Under the pieces are notes generated by a model that did not search any database, had not been told where the DNA came from, and was given only the letters and a program-made list of their open reading frames with translations. A DNA stretch of 64,000 nucleotides, from positions 1 through 64,000 of the forward strand of contig NJBO01000004.1 of assembly GCA_005223075.1 (NCBI GenBank), read 5' to 3'. Numbering within the stretch: the first letter of the stretch is position 1; every line of letters begins with the position of its first letter. The translations under genes and the position numbers were made by a program. The DNA comes from a candidate division TA06 bacterium B3_TA06. Lineage in GTDB: Bacteria > Hydrothermota > Tepidihabitantia > B3-TA06. Positions 48,509 through 57,174 of this stretch are shown here, piece after piece.

Positions 48509-49537
48509 ATGGCACGCCGAACCCTTTACGGGATGATAGCCGCCAACCGCTGGCGCACGTTCGGGTTTATCCTGCTATTTACAATCATCCTGGCGCTGGT
48601 GGGCGGTGCGGTCATAAGGTTCTTTCAGTATTACTACGGGGTCTGGGGTCTAGGCCCCTACATCTTCTTCGGCGTGTTTATCGTCGGCTACAACCTCATC
48701 TTCTACTTCGCCTCTGCAAAGCTGGCTCTTGTTGCCAACGGAGCGAGAAGAGCCGATCCCGCGGGCTACAAGCGCCTGCACAACGTGGTTGAGGAGATGG
48801 CCATCGCCTCAGGTCAGCCCAAGCCTGAGGTTTATATAATCCACGACCCTGCCCCCAACGCTTTCGCCACCGGCCGCAATTCCAAAAACGCTGCTATAGC
48901 GGTGACCACCGGTCTTTACGAGATGATGGATCGGGCCGAGCTTCAAGGGGTTGTCGCGCACGAGATGAGCCACATCAAGAACCACGACATCCTTCTGATG
49001 ACTGTGGTGGCGATCATGATCGGCCTGGTGGTTCTTGCGCGTGATTTATTCTGGCGGTGGGGATTCTTCTTGGGTCGCGGCAGACGAAGGTCTTCAGGCA
49101 AGGGTGGAGGCTATCTCGCGCTCATCTGGCTGGCTATCGGTCTGGTTCTGGCTATTCTTGCGCCGCTGGCAGTGATGCTCATCCGTGCGGCGATTTCCAG
49201 GCAGCGCGAGTACCTGGCCGACGCATCTGCTGCGATGATGACCCGCAACCCCGAGGGACTGGGGCGCGCGCTTGAGAAGATCGGAGGAACATACCATAAG
49301 ATGCAGCGGACCTCAACCGCAACCGCTCACCTTTTTATCTCCTCGCCGGCGTGCAAGGACAGGCTCAACCCAAAGAAGCCGGATAAGCCTGTAAAGGTGA
49401 ATCTCTTCTCATCCCACCCGCCCATAGAGCTACGTGTACAGAGGCTTCGCAGCTTAAACCTCGCAGGCTCCTACGCACAGCAGTTCGCCTGGGCAAGGGC
49501 TGAGAACGCAGACACCGTAGGGTTGCCTGGCTCTTAG
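48509..49537 (+). CDS. htpX: HtpX-like M48 zinc metalloprotease
   Basis: 342 residues with four TM segments. The zinc site is HEMSH in LQGVVAHEMSHIKNHD; the third ligand is the Glu in RQREYLADASAAMM. HDPAPNAFATGRNSKNAAIA is the typical block ahead. HtpX degrades damaged membrane proteins. It continues through FSSHPPIELRVQRLRSLN, a family C-terminal motif, duplicated as a scar at 51275-51496. Second gene of the lemA operon. Confidence 0.94.
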   Translation: MARRTLYGMIAANRWRTFGFILLFTIILALVGGAVIRFFQYYYGVWGLGPYIFFGVFIVGYNLIFYFASAKLALVANGARRADPAGYKRLHNVVEEMAIASGQPKPEVYIIHDPAPNAFATGRNSKNAAIAVTTGLYEMMDRAELQGVVAHEMSHIKNHDILLMTVVAIMIGLVVLARDLFWRWGFFLGRGRRRSSGKGGGYLALIWLAIGLVLAILAPLAVMLIRAAISRQREYLADASAAMMTRNPEGLGRALEKIGGTYHKMQRTSTATAHLFISSPACKDRLNPKKPDKPVKVNLFSSHPPIELRVQRLRSLNLAGSYAQQFAWARAENADTVGLPGS

Positions 49538-49679
49538 CTCTCGGGCTTTGTTCAAGAGTCTTAAGATAACCATATTCAATCAGTAGCCCCCCAGTGTCGG
49601 CGATGATGTAAAATAATCTCCGGATACACAAGAGCTAATAGGGGAAGCACTAACGGGAAGAGCTTATTGAGAATGCAAC

Positions 49680-49708
49680 TTGACAGAGGGAAAAAATATT
49701 GTTATAAT
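49680..49708 (+). promoter_or_regulatory. Full-consensus promoter giving a leaderless mRNA
   Basis: TTGACA (49680-49685), 17-base spacer, TATAAT (49703-49708), six bases, ATG (49715). The clearest example of the leaderless arrangement in the window. Confidence 0.9.
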
Positions 49709-49714
49709 GGCATT

Positions 49715-51097
49715 ATGAAGAAGATGATCTTGGTGTTTTTCGCCATTTCCAGTGTAGCATTTGGAGAATTAAAATGGTCAGAACCGATGCTCCTCTGGTC
49801 CGATATTATCTATGTTGGAAATCCCAATATTATTCAAACAACCGATGGGAGGATCTTGGCGGCATGGGGCAAGTATTATGGGTATTATGGGGATTCTGCT
49901 AAGATCTTTCTCCGCTATTATGATGGCGACCAGTGGTCTGCACTGATCGAGGATAGGATTTTCCCTCCGGCTTCCTTTGGTTCGCCTTTCCCGCTTGCCA
50001 TTGATGCCGATGGCTACATCTGGACCATGGGGGAAATTGATACTTCAGTATATGCGTTCTTCTGGGATGGGGATAAATGGTCGGAACCGGAGTGGATTTG
50101 GGATGCACCAAGGTATAGTTATAACCCGAGGCTCATTCACGATAACAATCGTAGAATCTGGGCGGTATTGAACCATAATATGCATGGAGGGGGGGAAATA
50201 TATTTCTATGTTACTTTCAGGGATAACGATCAATGGTCAACTCCGGAATGCTGGGCTCAGACTGAGTGGTGTGAGGGTGGCGGAGACTTCAGGATTGGGT
50301 GCGACCGAAGTAATCAGATATGGTTAGTATGGGGAGGGTTGGAATTGGGGGTTGGTTGCGAAGGGAGCGGGCCGGAGATCCTCATCCCTTATGTCCATAC
50401 CTGTCAACCTGTGAGAATCACATTCGATTCACAAAACCGGGCCTGGCTCTTCTATCAATTTGAATTCGATAGCCTCACCTCCTCCCGTCATAGAGTCAAT
50501 GGTCAATGGTCTCCTTTTGAAACGGTCTTTTCCCCTTCACACTGGTATGATTTAAGTTGTTGCTGTGATAGCAATGGAGTGGTCTGGGTGGCGAGCTCGC
50601 AAGATACCGCTAACCTTACCCATATTATTCTCCGTTTTTATGATCCAACCACCGAGAGATGGTCTGAGATCATTGCCTACGACCCTCTTTCCAACTGGCG
50701 TGAATATAACCCGGTTTTACTGGCTTGCAAAGGCCGTCTCTGGATGGTCTGGAACGCAGATAGCGCAGGAACGAGAGGGGTTTTCGCCTCTTATGCTGAC
50801 CTGCCGGGTGGAATTACTGAATCACCGCTTATTTCTGAGGGATTTTCCCTGAGGGTTGTGCCCAATCCGTTTAGAAACAAGACAAATATTCGATTCTCAT
50901 TACCGAAGAAGAATTACGTCCGATTGAACATCTATGATGCGGTAGGAAGGCTTTGTACTCCGCTTTGGGATGGATGGCTTGAATCAGGGGAATACAATTT
51001 TAACTGGGATACACAAGCAGAGATTTCAGGGATTTATTTCTGTCTATTCCAAGTCGGTGGTCTGGTTATTGGGGAAAAAATAATCGCAGTAAAATAG
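49715..51097 (+). CDS. Secreted beta-propeller-like protein with C-terminal sorting domain
   Basis: 460 residues from the ATG at 49715; an upstream in-frame ATG lies before the promoter. Signal peptide MKKMILVFFAISSVAFGE. Blocks with Asp-Gly-x-[IVL]W and W-S-x-P (IDADGYIWTMGEI; DGDKWSEPEWIWDA; DSQNRAWLFYQF) suggest a beta-propeller. The last 80 residues (LRVVPNPFRNKTNIRFSLPK...GIYFCLFQVGG) are a FlgD-Ig/T9SS type A sorting domain. AT-rich relative to neighbours and lying between htpX and a copy of the htpX tail, so it may have arrived by insertion. Confidence 0.82.
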   Translation: MKKMILVFFAISSVAFGELKWSEPMLLWSDIIYVGNPNIIQTTDGRILAAWGKYYGYYGDSAKIFLRYYDGDQWSALIEDRIFPPASFGSPFPLAIDADGYIWTMGEIDTSVYAFFWDGDKWSEPEWIWDAPRYSYNPRLIHDNNRRIWAVLNHNMHGGGEIYFYVTFRDNDQWSTPECWAQTEWCEGGGDFRIGCDRSNQIWLVWGGLELGVGCEGSGPEILIPYVHTCQPVRITFDSQNRAWLFYQFEFDSLTSSRHRVNGQWSPFETVFSPSHWYDLSCCCDSNGVVWVASSQDTANLTHIILRFYDPTTERWSEIIAYDPLSNWREYNPVLLACKGRLWMVWNADSAGTRGVFASYADLPGGITESPLISEGFSLRVVPNPFRNKTNIRFSLPKKNYVRLNIYDAVGRLCTPLWDGWLESGEYNFNWDTQAEISGIYFCLFQVGGLVIGEKIIAVK

Positions 51098-51274
51098 GGG
51101 ATGATTTGGAACCATTTTGCCGTCCGTGCCTTCTCCGGATCCATCCATATGATATAATCTCTCGTCAATAATACAGATTCAGAAGACGATTCCGAACGGA
51201 TGGAGGTACTCAAGCGCTTATTAACTATAAGTGGTGAGCAGGGAATCTGATGACCCCGATCGGTTGACTTGACA

Positions 51275-51496
51275 CGTCAACCGCCACCGCTCACCTTTTC
51301 ATCTCCTCTCCGAAGTGTAAGGACAGGCCGGATCCCAAAAAGCCCCAAGGTCAAGGTCAACCTTTTCTCATCCCACCCGCCCATAGAGCTGAGGATAGCC
51401 CGTCTGCGCCAGTTGAACCTCACCAGCTCCTACGCTCAGCGATTTGCCTGGGCAATGGCGGATAATCCTGCTAAGATGAATAACGGAAGTAAATAA
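51275..51496 (+). pseudogene. Duplicated, frameshifted 3' end of htpX
   Basis: STATAHLFISSPKCKDRPDP in one frame and VKVNLFSSHPPIELRIARLR in another match the last 75 residues of HtpX (49310-49537). A one-frame slip near CCCCAAGGTCAAGG joins them. No start codon. The copy begins at an inverted repeat CGGTTGAC/GTCAACCG (51261-51283). Confidence 0.88.
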
Positions 51497-51530
51497 CCCG
51501 CTGACGGATCCAGAATTTCCCTTTATATAA

Positions 51531-52196
51531 CAGATAGTTCAACAGCTTAGGAGACTATTGTTGCTACGGTTTCAGAATCTTAATATTGACTTGTTTACCA
51601 CCAATTATGATTTTGTGCTGGAAAACTGGTTACAAGGAATGAGCATAGCTTTTGAGCTTGGAATTGAGTTAGATTACCGAAATGGGATCACATACTGGGA
51701 TTTCAGGAAGATTGCGGAAAGTGATAGTCGTTGGAGAATAATTAAGCTTCACGGTTCAATCGATCTGTACAGCACATCGGATGGCCGCATAATCAAATTA
51801 CCAACCCCTACAGCAGGCGGTAGCCTTGTTGACGGTAGGGAAATCCATGAAATGCTAATATATCCAACCCAGCAGAAGACGATGGAGAACAAGCCTTACT
51901 GCGATATGTTCAAGGCTTTGGTCGAGGCAATATCACAGGCCAAGGTTCTGGTGTTCATTGGGTTCAACTTTAATTACAATGATAAGCACATCAGCGAGGC
52001 GGTGGAGAAGGGTATTGCAAACAATCGCCAGCTTAAAAAGGTGGTCGTGGTTAAGGGTCACCCTGAAGATTCAGTAAAAGAGCTTCTTAAAATTAAGGGG
52101 CTTGGCCATAAACGCATCAAAGGCATCGCCGGGCTTATGCCCAAGCGCGAGGTTGTTTCAGAGATTGTCACCACAATCAGAGAGGTGTTAGGGTAG
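51531..52196 (+). pseudogene. SIR2-like NAD-binding protein, N-terminally truncated
   Basis: About 220 residues open from 51531 with no good start (TTG at 51558 is possible and lacks a Shine-Dalgarno). IDLFTTNYDFVLE, RIIKLHGSID and VLVFIGFNFNYNDKHISEAV are the middle and C-terminal motifs of the SIR2-like domain that hydrolyses NAD+ in several anti-phage systems (Thoeris ThsA, DSR, AVAST types). The N-terminal GxGxS NAD-binding part is missing, so it is probably inactive. It follows directly on the htpX scar. Confidence 0.7.
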
Positions 52197-52266
52197 ACTT
52201 ATCTTGGCCAATCAATTTGCATTTTTCATTTTGCACTTTGCAATGAGGGCTAAGCGCGCCCCTTCC

Positions 52267-52294
52267 TTGACACTCCTCATGCACCCTGTATAAT
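52267..52294 (+). promoter_or_regulatory. Sigma70-type promoter of the glycine cleavage operon
   Basis: TTGACA (52267-52272), 16-base spacer, TATAAT (52289-52294). Leader of about 18 bases with AGGAG before the gcvT ATG; too short for a riboswitch. Confidence 0.85.
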
Positions 52295-52317
52295 CGAGGA
52301 ACCTATCAGGAGTAACA

Positions 52318-53412
52318 ATGGATAAAAAAACGCCTTTCTACGATAAGATTGTTGAGGCCGGCGGCAGGATGGTCTCATTTGCCGGCTACCAGATGCCTGT
52401 CCAGTTTGAAGGCTTGATAGCCGAACACACCAAGGTTCGTTCCTCTGTCGGAGTGTTCGACGTATCGCACATGGGCCGGGTCGAGGTCAAGGGCTCCCAG
52501 GCTCTTGATTTTCTCAATTATCTGGTGACCAACGACGTATCGGGACTTGAGCTCTACCAGGCGCTCTATACGCCCATGTGCTACCCTTCAGGCGGGATCG
52601 TGGATGATCTTCTGATCTACCGTCTGCCCGACCATTATTTTGTAGTCATCAACGCGGCAAACAACGAAAAGGATCAGAAGTGGATGAGAGAGCAGGCAAA
52701 AGGTTTCGACGTTGAGATCATCGACCGTACCGACGCCATGGCCCAGCTTGCGGTGCAGGGTCCTAAGGCGGAGCAGGTTCTGCAAAGATTGACCTCCGAT
52801 GATCTGGCATCCATTGGTTTCTATCGCGGCCTGGAGACCGAACTGGCAGGTGTGAAGATGTTTGTCTCCCGCACCGGCTACACCGGCGAGGATGGCTTTG
52901 AACTCTACTTCCCGGCCCAGCAGGCTCATACAGTATGGGATAAGCTCTTTGAGGCAGGTGCCGATGAAGGCATAGCACCCATCGGCCTGGGTGCACGCGA
53001 TACCCTCAGACTCGAAATGAAGTACGCGCTCTACGGCAACGATATCGACAAGACGACCAACCCTGTAGAGGCTGGTCTTTCATGGGTGGTTAAGTTCGAG
53101 AAGGAAGATTTTATAGCCCGCGACGCGTTACTGAAGGTTAAGGAAGAAAAGCCATCCCGCAGGCTGGTATGCCTTGAGGTCCAGGGTTCAGGCATCCCTC
53201 GTCCGCATGATGTGATCGTTGGTGATGGTGAGGAGTTGGGTCAGGTTACCTCCGGCACCTTCTCTCCCTCGCTTCGCAAGGGCATTGCCCTGGGATATGT
53301 TCGTCGTGGATACACCAAATCGGGCACCGAGCTTTTAATCCGTACTCATCGCGGCGAGGTGCCTGCAGTTATCGTCAAGCCGCCGTTCTACAAGGAAGCG
53401 TCGCATAAGTAG
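52318..53412 (+). CDS. gcvT: Glycine cleavage system T protein (aminomethyltransferase)
   Basis: 364 residues, full length. Moves the methylene group from the aminomethyl-lipoyl arm of GcvH to tetrahydrofolate, releasing ammonia. VGVFDVSHMGRVEVKG, VSRTGYTGEDGFELYFP and LGARDTLRLEMKYALYGND are the family blocks, with the catalytic Asp in RDTLRLE. First gene of gcvT-gcvH-gcvPA, separated from gcvH by an octamer repeat array. Confidence 0.96.
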   Translation: MDKKTPFYDKIVEAGGRMVSFAGYQMPVQFEGLIAEHTKVRSSVGVFDVSHMGRVEVKGSQALDFLNYLVTNDVSGLELYQALYTPMCYPSGGIVDDLLIYRLPDHYFVVINAANNEKDQKWMREQAKGFDVEIIDRTDAMAQLAVQGPKAEQVLQRLTSDDLASIGFYRGLETELAGVKMFVSRTGYTGEDGFELYFPAQQAHTVWDKLFEAGADEGIAPIGLGARDTLRLEMKYALYGNDIDKTTNPVEAGLSWVVKFEKEDFIARDALLKVKEEKPSRRLVCLEVQGSGIPRPHDVIVGDGEELGQVTSGTFSPSLRKGIALGYVRRGYTKSGTELLIRTHRGEVPAVIVKPPFYKEASHK

Positions 53413-53414
53413 GG

Positions 53415-53494
53415 GATTGGAAGATTAGAAGATTGGAAGATTAGAAGATTCAAAGATTAGAAGATTAAAAGATTGGAAGATTCGAAGATTGAAA
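53415..53494 (+). repeat. Ten tandem 8-bp repeats (GATTNRAA) between gcvT and gcvH
   Basis: Ten head-to-tail octamers GATT-N-(G/A)-AA, ending 4 bases before the AGGAGG of gcvH. Changes in copy number would alter the mRNA between the two genes but no protein. Confidence 0.92.
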
Positions 53495-53507
53495 GATAGG
53501 AGGAAAC

Positions 53508-53900
53508 ATGGCCAACGTGCCGGAAGAACTGAAATACTCTAAGAGTCATGAGTGGGTTCGCATCGAGGGTTCACAGGCGGTCATCGGGATCACCGACTTT
53601 GCTCAGGGCGAGCTCTCCGACATCGTTATGGTCGAGCTGCCACAGGTGGGCCGTGAAGTAGGAACCGGTGATTCGATAGGCGTTATCGAAGCGGTGAAGG
53701 CGGTTGCAGATCTCTACTCTCCCATATCCGGAAAGGTCCTCGAGGTCAACACCAATCTTTCTGCCAGCCCCGAGACCATAAACTCCGACCCCTACGGTGA
53801 GGGCTGGATCGCCAAGTTGGAACTCGCAGATCCCTCCGAGGCGGAAAAGCTCATGGACGCAGCCGCCTACAAGGAGTTCCTGGCAACGCAAGGACATTGA
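53508..53900 (+). CDS. gcvH: Glycine cleavage system H protein
   Basis: 130 residues. The lipoyl-lysine is K64 in GVIEAVKAVADLYSPISG; the family usually has ESVKAVSD. YSKSHEWVRIEG and NSDPYGEGWIAKLEL are the conserved ends. It carries the aminomethyl group between P, T and L proteins. AGGAGG precedes the ATG. The stop overlaps the gcvPA start (TGATG). Confidence 0.96.
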   Translation: MANVPEELKYSKSHEWVRIEGSQAVIGITDFAQGELSDIVMVELPQVGREVGTGDSIGVIEAVKAVADLYSPISGKVLEVNTNLSASPETINSDPYGEGWIAKLELADPSEAEKLMDAAAYKEFLATQGH

Positions 53901-55243
53901 TGGCTTCCTACACCTCCAACACCCCTGAAGATATCCGCCGGATGCTTGAACGCATAGGGGTGGAACGCTTTGAGGACCTCCTCGCCGATATCCCCGAGGA
54001 TCTGCGCGTCAAGGGTGAGCTCAACCTTCCGCCCGCACTCTCCGAGTACGAGGCCAAGCTCTTGCTTTCGCGCATGGCTGGATGTAACTGCGATCCTGCA
54101 CAGTTGGTAAGCTTCATGGGTGGTGGGGTCTACGATCATGTGATCCCCGCACTCGTTAACTACGTTATCTCTCGTCCTGAGTTCTACACCGCCTACACCC
54201 CGTATCAGCCCGAGGTAAGTCAGGGCACACTTGCATCGATCTACGAGTACCAGTCCTTGATATGCGAACTTTTTGACATGGACGTCTCCAACGCTTCTGT
54301 TTACGACGGTGCATCGGCCCTGGGCGAGGCCGTTCACATGGCGCGCGATCTCACCCTGCGCAAGCGAGTCCTCGCGGCCGAGACCCTGCATCCCTACTAC
54401 ACCCAGGTGATGCGTACCTACGCCGAGGGCCTGGAGGTTCCGGTTGAGCAAGTCCCTGCCGCTGATGGTGTTATAGACGTCTCCGCTTTGGACGAGATGC
54501 TCTCTGACGAGGTTGCCGCCGTGCTCGTAGCCCACCCGAACTTCTTCGGGCTGCTGGAATCCGTTTATGAGATCGCAGACAAGGTGCATTCAGCCGGAGC
54601 GTTCCTGGTGGTTGCGGTCGACCCGATCTCGCTCGGAGTCCTTACCCCTCCGGGTTCCTACGATGCCGATATCGCGGTGGCCGAGGGTCAGCCGTTGGGG
54701 CTTGCCCAGGGGTTCGGTGGTCCCTACCTCGGGATCTTCACCGCCAAGAAGGACTACGTGCGTCGTCTGCCCGGGCGTCTTATCGGCCGCACCGTTGATG
54801 CCGAGGGCAAGGACGGTTTCGTTATGACCCTTCAGACCAGGGAGCAGCACATCCGGCGAGAGAAGGCTACATCAAACATCTGCACCAACCAAGCGCTGTG
54901 CGCGCTTGCAGCTAACGTATTCCTCTCGGTAATCGGGAAAGAAGGTCTTAAGGAGATGGCGAACCTCTGCCTGCAGAAGGCACACTACCTTGCCGAGAGG
55001 ATCGAAAAACTCCCTGGCTGCGAGCTTGCGTTCCGTGGTTCCTTCTTCAAGGAGTTTGTTGTACGCATCAAGCGTCCTGCTCGAGAGGTTGTTGATGCGA
55101 TGCTTGAACGAGGCTTCCTTGCCGGTGTCGATCTGGGACGCTTCCGCGAAGATTGGTCGAATCTCTTTCTGGTTGCAGTAACCGAGAAACGCACCAAGCA
55201 GGAGATGGATGCGTTTGTGGATGCGTTGGCGACGGTGGCCTGA
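53900..55243 (+). CDS. gcvPA: Glycine dehydrogenase (decarboxylating) subunit 1
   Basis: 447 residues from the ATG at 53900, the N-terminal half of P protein as a separate subunit, as in thermophiles and many anaerobes. SYTSNTPEDIRRMLERIGVE, FYTAYTPYQPEVSQGTLASI and YEYQSLICELFDMDVSNASV are conserved. The PLP-binding lysine is in subunit 2 (gcvPB), which is not in the window: the next gene is a nitroreductase. So the complex must draw gcvPB from elsewhere. Confidence 0.95.
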   Translation: MASYTSNTPEDIRRMLERIGVERFEDLLADIPEDLRVKGELNLPPALSEYEAKLLLSRMAGCNCDPAQLVSFMGGGVYDHVIPALVNYVISRPEFYTAYTPYQPEVSQGTLASIYEYQSLICELFDMDVSNASVYDGASALGEAVHMARDLTLRKRVLAAETLHPYYTQVMRTYAEGLEVPVEQVPAADGVIDVSALDEMLSDEVAAVLVAHPNFFGLLESVYEIADKVHSAGAFLVVAVDPISLGVLTPPGSYDADIAVAEGQPLGLAQGFGGPYLGIFTAKKDYVRRLPGRLIGRTVDAEGKDGFVMTLQTREQHIRREKATSNICTNQALCALAANVFLSVIGKEGLKEMANLCLQKAHYLAERIEKLPGCELAFRGSFFKEFVVRIKRPAREVVDAMLERGFLAGVDLGRFREDWSNLFLVAVTEKRTKQEMDAFVDALATVA

Positions 55244-55357
55244 ACACCCAGGTAGGGCTTCGTTCGCAGATTATCCAATGGTATGGATGGGATAGAGGGA
55301 GAAAGAAGGATGTATGTTTCTTACTTTTTGGAGCAGCGATGAAATTCAGGAGGAGCG

Positions 55358-56017
55358 ATGAAGAAGTATGCGATAATCTTGGCGGTGATGCTTTTTGCCG
55401 CCTGCCCTGGAGGGAACGTGGCCGAGGAGTATAAACTTCCCAGGCCCCTACAAACAGATCGTTCGATAGAGGAATGCCTTGCTGAACGTAGATCGGTGCG
55501 CAGCTTTGCCTCCGATACCCTAACCACAGAGCAGATAGCTACCCTTTTGTGGGCTGCTCAGGGGATTACCGATACAACGCGGGGATTCCGCACCGCTCCC
55601 TCTGCAGGAGCAACCTATCCTCTGGAGACTTACCTGGTTACCGCAGGGGGTATCTTCCTCTACCATCCAGCGGCCCATAAGATCACCCTCCTAAAGAAGG
55701 GCGATAAGCGTGCCGAGCTTGCTCTGGCTTGTCTGGGACAGTACTGGGTGGGCAAGGCACCTGCGTCTATCATTCTCTGTGCCGTGCCCAAACGCACCTC
55801 GCAGCGCTATGGCGAGCGCGCCATGCGTTACATCTGGATGGAGGCGGGGCATGCGGCCCAGAATATCCTTCTGGAGGCGGTAGCCCTCGGACTTGGTGGG
55901 GTTCCCATAGGGGCGTTTTCGGATGATGCGGTAGCCAAGCTCCTGGACCTGGATGATTCCACCATACCTCTATATGTGATTCCTGTGGGGGTCCCTGCGA
56001 AGTCCGCTCGCCCGTGA
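55358..56017 (+). CDS. SagB/ThcOx-type nitroreductase-fold lipoprotein
   Basis: 219 residues. The N-terminus has a signal with lipobox LFAAC (Cys16), so the enzyme is exported and lipid-anchored. ERRSVRSFASDTLTTEQIAT, TAPSAGATYPLETYLVT and AGHAAQNILLEAVALGLGGV are the FMN-binding blocks of SagB-type oxidases. Relatives in toxin operons oxidise azolines to azoles; no YcaO or peptide gene is near, so this is probably a free-standing FMN oxidoreductase. AGGAGG lies before the ATG. Confidence 0.85.
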   Translation: MKKYAIILAVMLFAACPGGNVAEEYKLPRPLQTDRSIEECLAERRSVRSFASDTLTTEQIATLLWAAQGITDTTRGFRTAPSAGATYPLETYLVTAGGIFLYHPAAHKITLLKKGDKRAELALACLGQYWVGKAPASIILCAVPKRTSQRYGERAMRYIWMEAGHAAQNILLEAVALGLGGVPIGAFSDDAVAKLLDLDDSTIPLYVIPVGVPAKSARP

Positions 56018-56076
56018 CACACCTCATTATGGGAATCTTGGCATGAGCAGGGATCTCCTCATCCTGAAATTCAGAG

Positions 56077-57174
56077 ATGCCTCGCAGCACCCGTAACACC
56101 GCCGACCTGCCTCTGCATGGAGGCAAAGCACCGCGCTGGCTGTTTAACCGGATGGTTGAGCTCGCACTGGTCATTACCGACTACATCCTTACCGAGTACG
56201 GACCTGATGAGCTATTGAAACGCCTCACCGATCCCTTCTGGTTCCAGAGCCTGGGATGCGTGCTGGGCTTCGACTGGCACTCTTCAGGTTTAACCACCAC
56301 CACCTGCGGGGCGCTCAAGATTGCTTTAGCAGACCTCGGTCCTAACGCAGGTCTATACGCCGTGGGTGGAAAGGGTGCCGCTTCTCGTAAGATTCCCACA
56401 GAGTTAGCCGCTCTTGCAGATGCAGTCGGTTTCTCACCCGATGCTTTCATCTACACCAGCCGGATGACCGCCAAGGTGGACTCGGCAGGCCTTCAGGACG
56501 GCTACCAGGTCTATCACCAGCTTTTCCTCTTTATCCCCTCATCCTCCCAATGGGTGGTGATAGACCAGGGCATGAACACCGGCCGAGGCTGGGCGCGGCG
56601 GTATCACTGGGGCAGTGATCAGCTTCCATCGTTCGTGATTGATCCCCATGCGGCAATAGAGGGCAGACGCGGCCTCGATGTCCTCAATATGGTCTCCTCG
56701 GATAGTGTAGGTTCCCAGGGGCGCTCGGTAGAGATAGCCAACGATGTGCCTCATTTCCGGAAGGAGTTCATGAGAATCCGACACCTGGAGTTGCCCGCCC
56801 ACCACCGCATCAACCTCTCCGATCTCGACTCAAAAAGGGTGCAGCGAGTATTCCTTAAGACCTTTGAGAAACCTCCTCAGGATTTTGAGCATCTACTTGC
56901 ATCCCCCGGAGTCGGCCCTGCAACCATTCGCGCCCTTGCCCTGGTTTCACAGATCATCTTTGGGGAGAAGCCGTCCTTCGAAGACCCGGTAAGCTTTTCA
57001 TTCGCGCACGGGGGCAAGGACGGCACGCCCTTCCCGGTTAACCGCAAGACATACGATCATACCATCTCCTACTTCTCCAACGCACTCAAGCGCAGCAAGC
57101 TGGGTCACACTGAGGAGAATCAGGCTTTGCATCGCCTCTCCCGGTGGCTGGAGGAGGTTTCGGTTGGCCGCTAG
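56077..57174 (+). CDS. DUF763 family protein
   Basis: 365 residues. ADLPLHGGKAPRWLFNRMVE, LTDPFWFQSLGCVLGFDWHS and GLTTTTCGALKIAL, then GGKGAASRKIPTEL are the DUF763 hallmarks. The C-terminal region LLASPGVGPATIRALALVSQ is a helix-hairpin-helix, so it probably binds DNA or RNA. Found mainly in archaea and thermophiles; function unknown. A CCCGTAACAC (reverse of the GTGTTACGGG repeat) lies in its first codons. Overlaps the methyltransferase gene by 11 bases. Confidence 0.88.
   Translation: MPRSTRNTADLPLHGGKAPRWLFNRMVELALVITDYILTEYGPDELLKRLTDPFWFQSLGCVLGFDWHSSGLTTTTCGALKIALADLGPNAGLYAVGGKGAASRKIPTELAALADAVGFSPDAFIYTSRMTAKVDSAGLQDGYQVYHQLFLFIPSSSQWVVIDQGMNTGRGWARRYHWGSDQLPSFVIDPHAAIEGRRGLDVLNMVSSDSVGSQGRSVEIANDVPHFRKEFMRIRHLELPAHHRINLSDLDSKRVQRVFLKTFEKPPQDFEHLLASPGVGPATIRALALVSQIIFGEKPSFEDPVSFSFAHGGKDGTPFPVNRKTYDHTISYFSNALKRSKLGHTEENQALHRLSRWLEEVSVGR

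Noticed and set aside
51531-52196. Functional SIR2 defence gene
   Set aside because: The N-terminal NAD-binding motif is missing and there is no credible start codon.
52200-52317. Glycine riboswitch ahead of gcvT
   Set aside because: The promoter lies 24 bases before the ATG, leaving no room for an aptamer.
53415-53494. Octamer array as CRISPR or coding repeat
   Set aside because: Unit of 8 bases without spacers and outside any supported frame.
55358-56017. Azole-peptide biosynthesis cluster around the SagB-type enzyme
   Set aside because: No YcaO, cyclodehydratase or precursor peptide nearby, and the enzyme has a lipoprotein signal.
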